Assembly: GCA_030744435.1 (NCBI GenBank)
Contig: JASLQO010000029.1
Location: 1-18,144, forward strand
DNA: 18,144 bases
Direction: 5' to 3'
DNA from: JASLQO01 sp002327525
GTDB taxonomy: Bacteria > Pseudomonadota > Gammaproteobacteria > Pseudomonadales > Azotimanducaceae
Part shown: in pieces, positions 7,667 through 15,010 of the stretch
Layout: each line of letters begins with the position of its first letter
Numbering within the stretch: position 1 is the stretch's first letter
Notes under the pieces: model-generated
Told to the model about the DNA's origin: nothing
The model's database searches: none
The model's input: only the letters and a program-made list of their open reading frames with translations
Program-made: the position numbers and the translations under genes

Positions 7667-9301
7667 ATGGCGACAGGTGGCGAAATTCTGGTCAGGGCGC
7701 TGATTGACCGCGGCGTGGATACGCTGTTCGGCCTGCCCGGGGTGCAGCTCGACGGGCTGTTCGATGCACTGGCGGGAAACACCGGGATCCGCGTGATCCA
7801 CACCAGACACGAGCAGAGCACCTCCTTTATGGCCGACGGCTACGCCAGGGCCAGCGGCAGGGTCGGCGTGTGCGCGGTGGTTCCGGGTCCGGGTGTGCTG
7901 AATGCAGGCGCAGGGCTCTCCACGGCCTTCGCGACCGGCTCGCCCGTGTTGCTGGTGGCTGGCAACATCTTCGGCGGCAGCGCAAGCCTCGGCACCGGTG
8001 CATTGCACGAACTGCCGGATCAGAGCGCGATCATCGCCGGCACCATCGGCGCGACCCAACCCGTGCATACGGTGGAAGACATTGCACCCGCACTCGATGC
8101 GGCATTCGCGAGATTGCAGGGATGTCCGGTTCGCCCCGCCGCCGTGGAAATCGGCCCCGAGGTGTTGCTGGCACCGACCAGCTACACCCTGCCGCCCCCG
8201 CACCCCGCACCGTTGCCGCCGCAACCCGACAGCACTCTGGTAGTACGCGCAGCAGAAAGGCTCGCGCCGAGCACGCGGCCGGTCATCGTCGCTGGCGGCG
8301 GTGCGCTCGCAGCGGGCGAAGCACTGTATGCTCTGGCCGCCGCCCTCGGCGCGCCGATCGTCCTGACGCCAGAAGGCAAAGGTGCGGTGTCGGCCAACCA
8401 TCCGCATGTCCTGCCGCCGCTCGCCGGCTTTCCGCTGCTCGACGAGGCGGACGCCATCGTCACGGTCGGCACCCGCTATCACACGGTGCCGGGACTCGGC
8501 GGCGTGCAGCACGAGGCGACCGTCGTGCGCATCGACGCGGATGCCGAACGCCTGGCATCGACACCGACACGCACGCCTGCCTCCGTGGACCTGCGCGCCG
8601 ACGCCGAACCGGGTGCGGTCGCGCTCGCGGCAGCGCTGGCCAACGTTCGGGTGCCGGATGACGAGCGCGACGAACGGCATCGCACCCGGGTGGCCGAGGT
8701 CAGGGCGACGGTGCTGCAGGGCCTGGCCGAGCGCTTCCCGGAGACCTGGGCGTATTGCCGGGCTCTGCGTGAGGTCATCCCCGAGGATGGCATTCTGGTG
8801 GACGAGATGACCCAGGTCGGCTACATGGCGCGCAACGCCTATCCCGTCTCACAGCCCGGAACCCTGATCGGTTCCGGCTATCAGGGTACGCTTGGATTCG
8901 GTTACTCCACAGCACTCGGCGCGAAAGTGGGCTGCCCCGACAAGCCGGTGGTCTCGATCAACGGCGACGGCGGTTTCATGTACGGGGCCGCGGAGTTGGC
9001 CACGGCGGTCCAGCACGGCATCAATGTGGTCGCCGCCGTGTTCACCGACGGCGCCTACGGCAACGTGAAACGCATCCAGCGTCTCAGCTACGGTCGTGAG
9101 ATCGCCTCCACACTACACAACCCCGATTTCGTTCGTTTAGCCGAGAGCTTCGGCGTACCCGCAACCCGGGTGAGCGATCCGGAAGCGTTCGGACCAGCGC
9201 TCGCCGAAGCCCTCGAAGCCGGTGAGCCCCGCCTCATCGACGTGTCCATCGGAGAGCAGCCGGAAATATGGGGATTGTTCATGGGCCGAGAACGCTTCTG
9301 A
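7667..9301 (+). CDS. Thiamine diphosphate-dependent enzyme (acetolactate synthase-like family)
   Basis: This 544-residue protein has the three-domain ThDP decarboxylase/lyase layout. The N-terminal pyrimidine-binding domain contains RHEQSTSFMADGYAR with the catalytic Glu49. A central domain begins near VIVAGGGALAAGEALYALA. The C-terminal domain carries the metal-ThDP motif NGDGGFMYGAAELATA (Gly433-Asp434-Gly435), ending 25 residues later in FTDGAYGN. The second motif is commonly FNDGAYGN; here the first position is Thr, with the metal-ligand Asp retained. Relatives include acetolactate synthase, benzaldehyde lyase and 2-hydroxyacyl-CoA lyase, and the exact reaction is not readable. The gene lies downstream of and codirectional with the molybdoenzyme, so it could process the carbonyl or hydroxylated product. 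The start is backed by a weak GAGG 6 bases upstream. Confidence 0.8.
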   Translation: MATGGEILVRALIDRGVDTLFGLPGVQLDGLFDALAGNTGIRVIHTRHEQSTSFMADGYARASGRVGVCAVVPGPGVLNAGAGLSTAFATGSPVLLVAGNIFGGSASLGTGALHELPDQSAIIAGTIGATQPVHTVEDIAPALDAAFARLQGCPVRPAAVEIGPEVLLAPTSYTLPPPHPAPLPPQPDSTLVVRAAERLAPSTRPVIVAGGGALAAGEALYALAAALGAPIVLTPEGKGAVSANHPHVLPPLAGFPLLDEADAIVTVGTRYHTVPGLGGVQHEATVVRIDADAERLASTPTRTPASVDLRADAEPGAVALAAALANVRVPDDERDERHRTRVAEVRATVLQGLAERFPETWAYCRALREVIPEDGILVDEMTQVGYMARNAYPVSQPGTLIGSGYQGTLGFGYSTALGAKVGCPDKPVVSINGDGGFMYGAAELATAVQHGINVVAAVFTDGAYGNVKRIQRLSYGREIASTLHNPDFVRLAESFGVPATRVSDPEAFGPALAEALEAGEPRLIDVSIGEQPEIWGLFMGRERF

Positions 9302-9317
9302 CCACCGGCGCCCGCGA

Positions 9318-9596
9318 TCAGTCCGCGAGCAGGCCGTCACCTGTCTCCGCACTGCGTTTCGCATCCAGCGCGGCGCGGATCTCACCGTGGCGCCTGCGAT
9401 TCACGTCGTACGGCCAGAACACCTTGAGTGCCACGGCGATGAACACGGCAATTCCCGAATAGGTGCCGGACAGTCCGAGCACCTGATTGTAGTAGAGCAG
9501 GAGCAGCGTGCCGAAGCCGAAATTCTTGATCGATTCCGCGGCCTGGCCGAGCCCGTAGAAACTCTTGATGCGCCAGCTTACCGAACCGCTACTCAT
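9318..9596 (-). pseudogene. MFS (GPH-type) transporter with most of its interior deleted
   Basis: The 92-residue frame starts with WRIKSFYGLGQAAES and GFGTLLLLYYNQVLGLSG, which match the first transmembrane segment of glycoside-pentoside-hexuronide type transporters. It then passes in frame into WPYDVNRRRHGEIRAALDAK, which resembles the cytoplasmic C-terminus of the same family (PYxxxRxRHxEIxxxL). Normal members have about 450 residues and 12 membrane spans; only about two hydrophobic segments remain. The likely explanation is an in-frame deletion of roughly 350 codons near residue 55. It is the last gene of the minus-strand cluster and converges on the ThDP gene with 16 bp between stops. Confidence 0.65.
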
Positions 9597-9624
9597 GCAA
9601 AATGCCCGCCGCTGACTATCTTCT

Positions 9625-10255
9625 TCAGTCCGGCAATATGTAGATCATTCCGTTGGCGTCGGACGATGCGATGACACCTGTGCGAAAACGGCCGTCGGCG
9701 AGATAGTCGGTGTCGTTGCGGTCCGCATAGCCCTTCATCAGCGACAGCCCCTTGACCGTGACCTCCGCCGACTCCACCAGCTCCCACAGCGTCTGGATCG
9801 GTCAGCGCAAAGGCGCCCTCGTGGAACTGCTCGTAGTAGTCCGTGTCCACGTGATGCGCCTGCAGGGAGAACTTGGCCCGCACCGGCGAGATGTAGGCAG
9901 GTGCGATACCGTATTCGCCCACGAAGTAGTCGATGGTGTCCTTCGCAGCATCCACCACCCAGTCCGGTATGTGCACCTTCGGATGCTCGAGAATCCGGTT
10001 CATCGTCTCGTTCCGGTAGGGACCACCGCTGCTCTCGGCCCAGTTGTGTGTGCGCGACGGCGTACCGTGCTCGCCGTTGCGGCCAGCCATGACCCGGGCG
10101 ATGGCCGAGTTCGCTTCCGGCAGCCAGGGTGAGGGTACGCACACCGCCTCGAATACGCCCTCAAAGCAGGTGGCCAGGCAGTTCAGGCAGTGCGTGCCGA
10201 AGGTCACGCACTCCCACGACCAGCGATCTCGGTAGTCCACGACGTTCTCGGCCAC
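9625..10255 (-). pseudogene. Frameshifted protein of unknown function with a molybdoenzyme-like N-terminal Cys motif
   Basis: A GTG at 10253-10255 is preceded by AGGAG at 8 bases and lies 17 bp after the chaperone stop. The N-terminus contains DYRDRWSWECVTFGTHCLNC, closely matching HYRERIEWDEVQWASHCIDC of the alpha subunit at 3605. After LATC the protein departs from that family. It continues with HNWAESSGGPYRNETMNRIL and FSLQAHHVDTDYYEQFHEG, which I cannot place. Around 9796 the sense shifts by one base: LTDP in one frame continues as QTLWELVESAEVTVKG in the next, ending FRTGVIASSDANGMIYILPD at a TGA at 9625-9627. Removing one base would give about 209 residues. It is either a damaged accessory subunit or a sequencing error. 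Confidence 0.5.
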
Positions 10256-10272
10256 GCTTCGTTCTCCTGTGG

Positions 10273-10941
10273 TCAGCTTCGGAGATACGCCAGGTCGGCT
10301 TCCACGAACCTCACCGCCGTCTGGCTCACCCAGACGTAGATCGGCAGGCCCTGCGCCTGTTCCACCTTCTCGCTGAAGGCCGGCAGCCACGAGGCGAGAT
10401 GCCGCTCGATGAAGCCTTCCTGCGCGCGGTGATACGAACCGGCCAGCCGCTTCGACGAGGAAGCCGCTTCCTTGAAGGCCAGGTACTGCATGAACTCGCA
10501 TTCCGTCGCCAGATGATCGGGCGAGCGCGCCTTATCATCGGAGGCGGCCAGCCCGTAGTACTCGAACTGCCGCGTGAGTTCGGCGATCCGGTCCATGCGC
10601 TCACCCTCGCCGTAGTCGCCGGCGAAGATCGATGCGGCGGGCGTGCCCGGGCCTCCGAACAGGCGGACATATTCCGTCTCGAAAGCGGACCCTTCCACGG
10701 AATTCGCGAGCGCTGCGGCGCCGAAGTCGAATTCGAACGCGAGCATCTCGCCTGCCTCGCGGAGCTGCGCCGGCCAGCCACCGGCTACCGCGGCGGCATG
10801 CGCTTCGGGGTCCGGCAGCGTGAAGAAGCCTGCCAGCACGTTGTACACGCCCGATCGGGCCGTGTGCTCGTTGTCCTCGATCTCCACGTCCATGGCGGCA
10901 CCGCCAGTCATTTTCAATCCATCCAGTGAATACACGAACAT
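10273..10941 (-). CDS. TorD/DmsD/NarJ-type molybdoenzyme chaperone
   Basis: This 222-residue, wholly helical-looking protein resembles the redox-enzyme maturation proteins that bind the apo-catalytic subunit and allow cofactor insertion in the cytoplasm. Hallmarks are FETEYVRLFGGPG (about residues 87-99) and SPDHLATECEFMQYLAFKEA (140-159), the latter being the conserved PDHxxxExEFMxxL signature. RHLASWLPAFSEKV follows near the C-terminus. The ATG at 10941 is supported by AGGAG 8 bases upstream; a later ATG at codon 17 is possible. It sits between two damaged genes of the minus-strand cluster yet is itself intact. It may have been kept because it serves the intact molybdoenzyme at 3605-7451. 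Confidence 0.85.
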   Translation of the reverse strand: MFVYSLDGLKMTGGAAMDVEIEDNEHTARSGVYNVLAGFFTLPDPEAHAAAVAGGWPAQLREAGEMLAFEFDFGAAALANSVEGSAFETEYVRLFGGPGTPAASIFAGDYGEGERMDRIAELTRQFEYYGLAASDDKARSPDHLATECEFMQYLAFKEAASSSKRLAGSYHRAQEGFIERHLASWLPAFSEKVEQAQGLPIYVWVSQTAVRFVEADLAYLRS

Positions 10942-10955
10942 TAGTCAGTCTCCTG

Positions 10956-11806
10956 TCATCCTGTAGCTATGATCCGAGCCGGGTCTTCCGCAAAGCGTCC
11001 CAGCAGTTCCTGCCATCTGTATGCAATCAGCGTTCTCAACAGCTCCGACTCACCTTCGTCGCGAACCGTCGCCATTTCCATTTTCAACACCTCCAGCGCA
11101 ACGTGCACCGCCTCGCCGAACAGCTTCTCCAGTTAGGCGGTGGGGATACGCTCACCCTCCGGGTTGACCGAGCCATCCTCGCTGAGCGGCGGCGGCGAGA
11201 GGGGCGGCACGTAGTACACGTTCAGATGGGTGCCGTACTCCGGGTGCAGCCGCAGTGCCACGCCCCACTCCTGCACCGGCCGGTCCACCGCGCTGCCTTC
11301 CTCACCGCGCCTGCCGACGAACATCGCCCGGCCTGGACACTGCCGCACGCAGGCCGGCGCCACACCTACCTCGATACGCGGATAGTAGCCGATGCATTGC
11401 GGGGCGACGTTGCGCTCGGTGTTGAAGTAGATTTTTTTTGCGGACACGCCTCCATGCAGACGTCGCTGCCTTGGCACACGCTCTCGTCGCGCAGCACCAG
11501 ACCATCCTCGTTCTTCTTCAGCGCACTGCTCGGGCAGGCCTCGGCACAGGCCGGCCGGCTGCAGTGATTGCACAGCCGAGGCAGGTAGAAGTAGTACGAG
11601 TTCGGCCAGTCTCCGGCGCCCATGGACTGCCAGCCTCGGGGATAGCCCCGGCCCGGCAGCGTGTTGACAGAACACCACCACTGTGCCCGCTCACTCTCCT
11701 CCCGGGTCCACAATACCTTGCACGCCACCGAGCAGGTCTGGCAGCCAATGCACTTGTTGAGATCGATGACCCAGGCGATCTGCCCGCCGGGCGCCGCATC
11801 GCTCAT
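10956..11806 (-). pseudogene. Decayed second molybdoenzyme beta (Fe-S) subunit
   Basis: This is a paralog of the beta subunit at 6417-7451, readable from AWVIDLNKCIGCQTCSVACK to LLGRFAEDPARIIATG. It has several lesions. A run of eight A on the coding strand (plus-strand T run at about 11432-11439) is one short of the frame, so translation leaves the beta frame after CPQKK. CIGC has become CIGY, losing a cluster ligand. An in-frame TAA at about 11132 replaces the Tyr of EYLE. About 70 residues between the first and second Cys groups of the intact paralog are missing. An AGGAG precedes the ATG. The gene upstream of it, where an alpha subunit would be expected, is a cupin remnant on the other strand. 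Confidence 0.85.
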
Positions 11807-11830
11807 GCCGTCTCCTCATTCTTCGTATCG

Positions 11831-12010
11831 AATGGAGCGCACGCACGCGAGTTATTGGTATTGAGTGGTCGCATCACGTGGCAGATTGATGACACCCACA
11901 CGTTCGCTCCCTGGGGCTGGCTGCGCGTGGCGCCGGGTCATCCGTTGCGTGTGGTGGCGCTGGAGCCAAGCGTATTGTTCGTGAAAACGAGAGTGCATTT
12001 CGATAGATAA
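11831..12010 (+). pseudogene. C-terminal remnant of a ChrR-like cupin
   Basis: The plus-strand frame reads ARELLVLSGRITWQIDDTHT, then WGWLRVAPGHPLRV and SVLFVKTRVHF before TAA at 12008-12010. Cupins of the anti-sigma factor ChrR type end in a similar pattern, with E-LVLxG followed by WLRxPxGxxH and LxVKT. The metal-binding first half is absent. It abuts the decayed beta gene head to head with only about 24 bp between, so it probably marks a deletion junction. Confidence 0.4.
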
Positions 12011-12070
12011 GTATAATATAGATTAGAATAATAATGTAACATATTGATTTAAAACGAAATAGATAGAAGA
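12011..12070. other. AT-rich spacer downstream of the channel gene
   Basis: This 60-bp stretch is almost entirely A and T (TATAATATAGATTAGAATAA and similar), in sharp contrast to the GC-rich neighbours. It sits between the stops of the cupin remnant and the channel gene. It contains TATAAT-like hexamers but no evident gene start that would use them. Confidence 0.4.
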
Positions 12071-12493
12071 TCAGTGGCGCCAGAGTCTCTGCATTTCCAG
12101 AAACGTGAACGACGCAGACCAGGTGATGAGAGACAGTCCGGCGAGTGCCTCTGCCATGGTCAGGACCCGGATCGCCCCCACGGGGAGGACATCACCAAAG
12201 CCCACAGTTGTGTACACCATGGCGGAATAGTACGCGTAGTCGAACCAGGTCTCGGGCGCAGGGTGCAACTGCCCCAGGCTGAGCCATTCATACGCAATGG
12301 CATACCCGCCTGCGAACACCCAGATCTCGATGATGTGTGCAATGAACAGCCCGTACAGCGCAAACAGCAGGCTGTTGCGGTGGGTACGAAATTTGCGCAC
12401 CAGCTTGTTCAGCAGGTTCAGGGCCTCGTAGTGGATGAGGATGCAGATCACCACGACGGCGGAGGTGAGCAGTGAAGCGTAGAAATGGCCCAT
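12071..12493 (-). CDS. Small potassium-channel-like membrane protein (Ion_trans_2 type)
   Basis: This 140-residue protein has hydrophobic segments at about residues 8-24, 43-66 and 108-132. Between the last two is a pore helix followed by the selectivity filter TTVGFGD (residues 95-101), the signature of K+ channels. The sequence before the filter, WFDYAYYSAMVY, is typical of bacterial two-TM-type channels. There is no cytoplasmic RCK or cyclic-nucleotide domain. The gene starts 9 bp after the stop of the M48 peptidase gene on the same strand, so the two are almost certainly one transcription unit. The ion is inferred from the filter only. Confidence 0.85.
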   Translation of the reverse strand: MGHFYASLLTSAVVVICILIHYEALNLLNKLVRKFRTHRNSLLFALYGLFIAHIIEIWVFAGGYAIAYEWLSLGQLHPAPETWFDYAYYSAMVYTTVGFGDVLPVGAIRVLTMAEALAGLSLITWSASFTFLEMQRLWRH

Positions 12494-12502
12494 GACGTCT
12501 GG

Positions 12503-13699
12503 CTAGTCGAGCTCCGCTTCGGCTTCCATCAATTGATCGATAAAGGTGGCTGAGACGCGCAGGGATTTGGCGATGCTCTTTAGTAGCGCGATTTCCTCGT
12601 CCTTGTATCCGTCTGCCTGAGAGATGGTGCACAGGTCTCTCAGCACCTGCATGCGTTGCGGTGGTGAAGTGGACTCGCACGTCTGCCGTATACGATCGTC
12701 CAGTTCGGCCTGGATCTTTTCGATGTCGAGTTTGTCTGAAAACGAGCGCTCGCCGAAGAATTGCTCGAATACTTCGATCTCTTTGTCAGAGATTTCCCCG
12801 CTGGCGCACGCCACCGCTATGGCACCTGCGAACAACAGTCGGCGCATGCTCTCCGCAGTGTCCGTGCGTCCTTCCAGGTAGCTTGGCTCCATGAGACTCA
12901 TCAGCCCCTGAATCCCCACCTCGAGATCTGTCCCGGGGCAGCCATCGGGGCGCATCAGTTCCGACTCGTCGAACAGTTTGAGCGCTTTCACGCGTAGGGG
13001 GCTGAACGGATGAGTCAGAAACCAGTCGCTGGTAGGCGCGCCCTGGCCGGGTTCGGCATCCTCGAGCTGCATTTCGTCCACCTGCCGCAGAAAGTCCGCG
13101 AGCTGAAAGTGTACATACTGTCCCTTGAGGCCTGACGCGAGCTTGAACAGCGCATGTGCGACGGCCCCCAAATCCTGCGCGCAGTAGGCTCCGGCGCGGT
13201 CGGCGGAAACTTCCGCGTAGCGTGACCAGCCGGTCAGATCCAGCGCAAGCTTGGGGGTCGGGTGTTGCTTGCCCCGCAGAATGTAGCCAATGGGGATGTC
13301 GTGGTGGTTGAACACATGGTGGCCGAGCTCGTGACCCATCACGAACTTTATCTCCTGGGACTCAAACGCCTCCAGCAGACTTGAGGCAAACATGACAAAC
13401 AGGCGCCCGTCCTCGGGCTTTACGCACGCGGCGTTGTAGGTAGGACTGGGAAAAACGTACAGTTCCAGTGGTATCTCGAGGTTGAGTTTTTCTGCACACT
13501 CGGCCGCCGTCTTGTGCAGGTCCTTGGCCATTGTCTGACTCAGGCGCACGGAAGTGGACAGCAGGTGGCGGCGTACGCCCAGGTTGCCCTTCTCCTCGCG
13601 TTTGGCAATCTGTTCGTTGACGCGACGGACCTCGGACTCCTTGAGCAGGGCCTCGAACATCTCCTGATCCTGTCGCGAGCGAAGTCGATCTGCGTTCAT
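12503..13699 (-). CDS. M48-family zinc metallopeptidase with TerB-like C-terminal domain
   Basis: This 398-residue peptidase has the zinc motif FVMGHELGHHVF (His123, Glu124, His127), with a plausible third ligand Glu163 in YAEVSADRAGAY, the M48 ExxAD motif. Unlike HtpX it has no membrane segments that I can see, so it is probably soluble and cytoplasmic. Residues from about 285 to 395 (LLFAGAIAVACASGEISDKE, then LCTISQADGYKDEEIALL) resemble a TerB/tellurite-resistance helical domain with its acidic DG-x-DEE motif. The first 60 residues are charged and helical. The channel gene follows within 9 bp, suggesting membrane-linked proteolysis or stress response, which is inference. The ATG at 13699 has no strong ribosome site. 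Confidence 0.82.
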   Translation of the reverse strand: MNADRLRSRQDQEMFEALLKESEVRRVNEQIAKREEKGNLGVRRHLLSTSVRLSQTMAKDLHKTAAECAEKLNLEIPLELYVFPSPTYNAACVKPEDGRLFVMFASSLLEAFESQEIKFVMGHELGHHVFNHHDIPIGYILRGKQHPTPKLALDLTGWSRYAEVSADRAGAYCAQDLGAVAHALFKLASGLKGQYVHFQLADFLRQVDEMQLEDAEPGQGAPTSDWFLTHPFSPLRVKALKLFDESELMRPDGCPGTDLEVGIQGLMSLMEPSYLEGRTDTAESMRRLLFAGAIAVACASGEISDKEIEVFEQFFGERSFSDKLDIEKIQAELDDRIRQTCESTSPPQRMQVLRDLCTISQADGYKDEEIALLKSIAKSLRVSATFIDQLMEAEAELD

Positions 13700-13977
13700 G
13701 GATGTAGTGCGTCTGGTGTACGATGAACACTTACCTTAGCAGAACGCTGCTCGCCTTGAGCGCGTGCTTTTTACGGATTTCCAGTACACCCGGTCGGAAC
13801 CCTCATCAGACTGTTGTCGATGCTTTCGTTGCTGCTCGTCGCATTGGTTGCGGGCGCGCTGATCTGATTGGTGGCAGCGGATCGCATCCTATCCGTGGAG
13901 TATTTGGACATCTGTATTGCCCGTTGGCCATCCTTGGCCAATCTAATCCAATCGTTCCAACGATTCTACGTCATTGC
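13700..13977. other. Intergenic region with two adjacent perfect inverted repeats
   Basis: No convincing gene is present. Two hairpins follow each other: TTGGCCA-TCCT-TGGCCAA at 13924-13941 and AATCGTT-CC-AACGATT at 13950-13965. They lie just past the stop of the norB remnant on the minus strand and could be terminators, though neither has a T-run. A hydrophobic peptide, LLSMLSLLLVALVAGALI, is encoded at about 13800-13865 but lacks a start site with support. Confidence 0.45.
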
Positions 13978-14299
13978 TCAAGCAGGCTGAGGTGCAGCGC
14001 TACCTAACAATTCCAGTTCCGGCTTGCCCACGGACTTGGTCGTTCGCGTTTCCTTACTACCAATGGTCAACAGATCCCAGAGCAGTATCACGATACCGAG
14101 CGCTGTCACCCAGCCGAACACTATCCTCCAGTTCATGGCCTGCACAAACCAGGGTTGCTGTTGTGCTTCGAAGTAAGCACCCCAGGTGGACCCACCGAGC
14201 GCCCGTTCTACGAAGGACTGTTCGTATCCGGCTATCAGTAGAGCCACCGTCATTCCGAGAACACCCAGGTTGAGCAACGTTAACGACCTCTTCCATGGA
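13978..14299 (-). pseudogene. C-terminal fragment of nitric oxide reductase large subunit (NorB-type)
   Basis: About 107 residues remain, with two membrane helices (LLNLGVLGMTVALLIAGYEQ and WRIVFGWVTALGIVILLWDL) and between them FVERALGGSTWGAYF and QQQPWFVQAMNW. The pattern GMTxALxIAGYEQ-xxVERA-WxxYFxAQxxPWFVQxMxWR is the end of quinol- or cytochrome-dependent nitric oxide reductase large subunits, heme-copper oxidase relatives. A full subunit is several times longer and holds the heme and FeB histidines, all missing here. The homology stops near 14299, about 11 bp from where an oppositely oriented quinoprotein fragment begins. The residues before PWKRS in this frame are not family-like. Confidence 0.65.
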
Positions 14300-14310
14300 A
14301 ACGTCAAACC

Positions 14311-15006
14311 ACGGAGGGCGATGCATGGAATGTGGCCTGCTATCCTTTCGTACCTTCCCAGGCTAATTGCCCCGAGGAAGGTGGACCCGATGTGGATTTT
14401 GCTGCTGCGATGATTCAACTAAAGGCGGGTGAACAGGAAATTTTAGTTGGGGCACAAAAATCAGGTGATGTTTACGGTGTCGATCCTGAAACTACAGAGG
14501 TTGTCTGGCACCAGAAACCCGGAAGAGGTGGGACGCAAGGCGGGATTAATTTCGGACTGGCCGTAGAAGGGGATACGGTGTTTGTTCCAGTAGCCGATTA
14601 TGATGATGATATTTTACCTGTTGGGGATGCTCGCCCCGGTTTGTTCGCTTTTAAAGCATTCACGGGAAAACAACTCTGGGCTAATGTAACCAGGAACATT
14701 TGTGAAGAACGTGAGCATTGTGACCCTGGCATTTCTGCTCCTGTCACCGCTATTCCGGGGGTCGTGTTTGCGGGTCACCTGGATTCACGATTGCGGGCAT
14801 ATGATAGCGCCACGGATGAAGTCATCTGGGAATATGATACTCACCAGGAAGTTATTACTTTATCGGGAGAGCCAGCAAAGGGAGGTAGCATGAGCGGTGC
14901 TACCGGCCCGGTTATCGCTAATGGCCGTGTCTATGCCAATTCAGGCTACGGCATTTACTTCCATACACCAGGAAATGTGTTATTGGCTTTTGAAGCGGAG
15001 GATTAG
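14311..15006 (+). pseudogene. C-terminal half of a PQQ-type beta-propeller dehydrogenase
   Basis: About 231 residues of a quinoprotein propeller are present, from GDAWNVACYPFVPSQANCPE through GPDVDFAAAM to the stop at 15004-15006. Blades show the repeated pattern of LVGAQKSGDVYGVDPETTEV, LFAFKAFTGKQLWA and RLRAYDSATDEVIWEYD. The NCPEEGGPDVDF segment is typical of the polyvinyl-alcohol-dehydrogenase-like branch, periplasmic alcohol-oxidising enzymes. The N-terminal blades, signal peptide and any heme domain are missing. The gene is AT-richer than the molybdoenzyme block. Its stop lies 4 bp from the stop of the converging SnoaL-like gene. Confidence 0.7.
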
Positions 15007-15010
15007 GACC

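Noticed and set aside
7589..8680. Long open frame (363 codons) on the minus strand
   Set aside because: It is antisense to the ThDP enzyme, rich in Arg, Gly and His without motifs; a shadow of the third-position GC bias.
9593..9632. Out-of-frame LKKIVSGGHFA after the unknown protein looked like an acyl-CoA synthetase motif
   Set aside because: The better reading is that the unknown protein ends at ILPD; the upstream sequence lacks AMP-binding motifs, so the match is probably chance.
11438..12010. Plus-strand frame of 190 codons
   Set aside because: The first two-thirds is antisense to the decayed beta gene; only the last 60 codons resemble a real protein (cupin tail) and are reported alone.
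13723..14007. Plus-strand frame of 94 codons divergent from the M48 gene
   Set aside because: No ribosome site, no domain, and the second half overlaps the inverted repeats and the norB tail.
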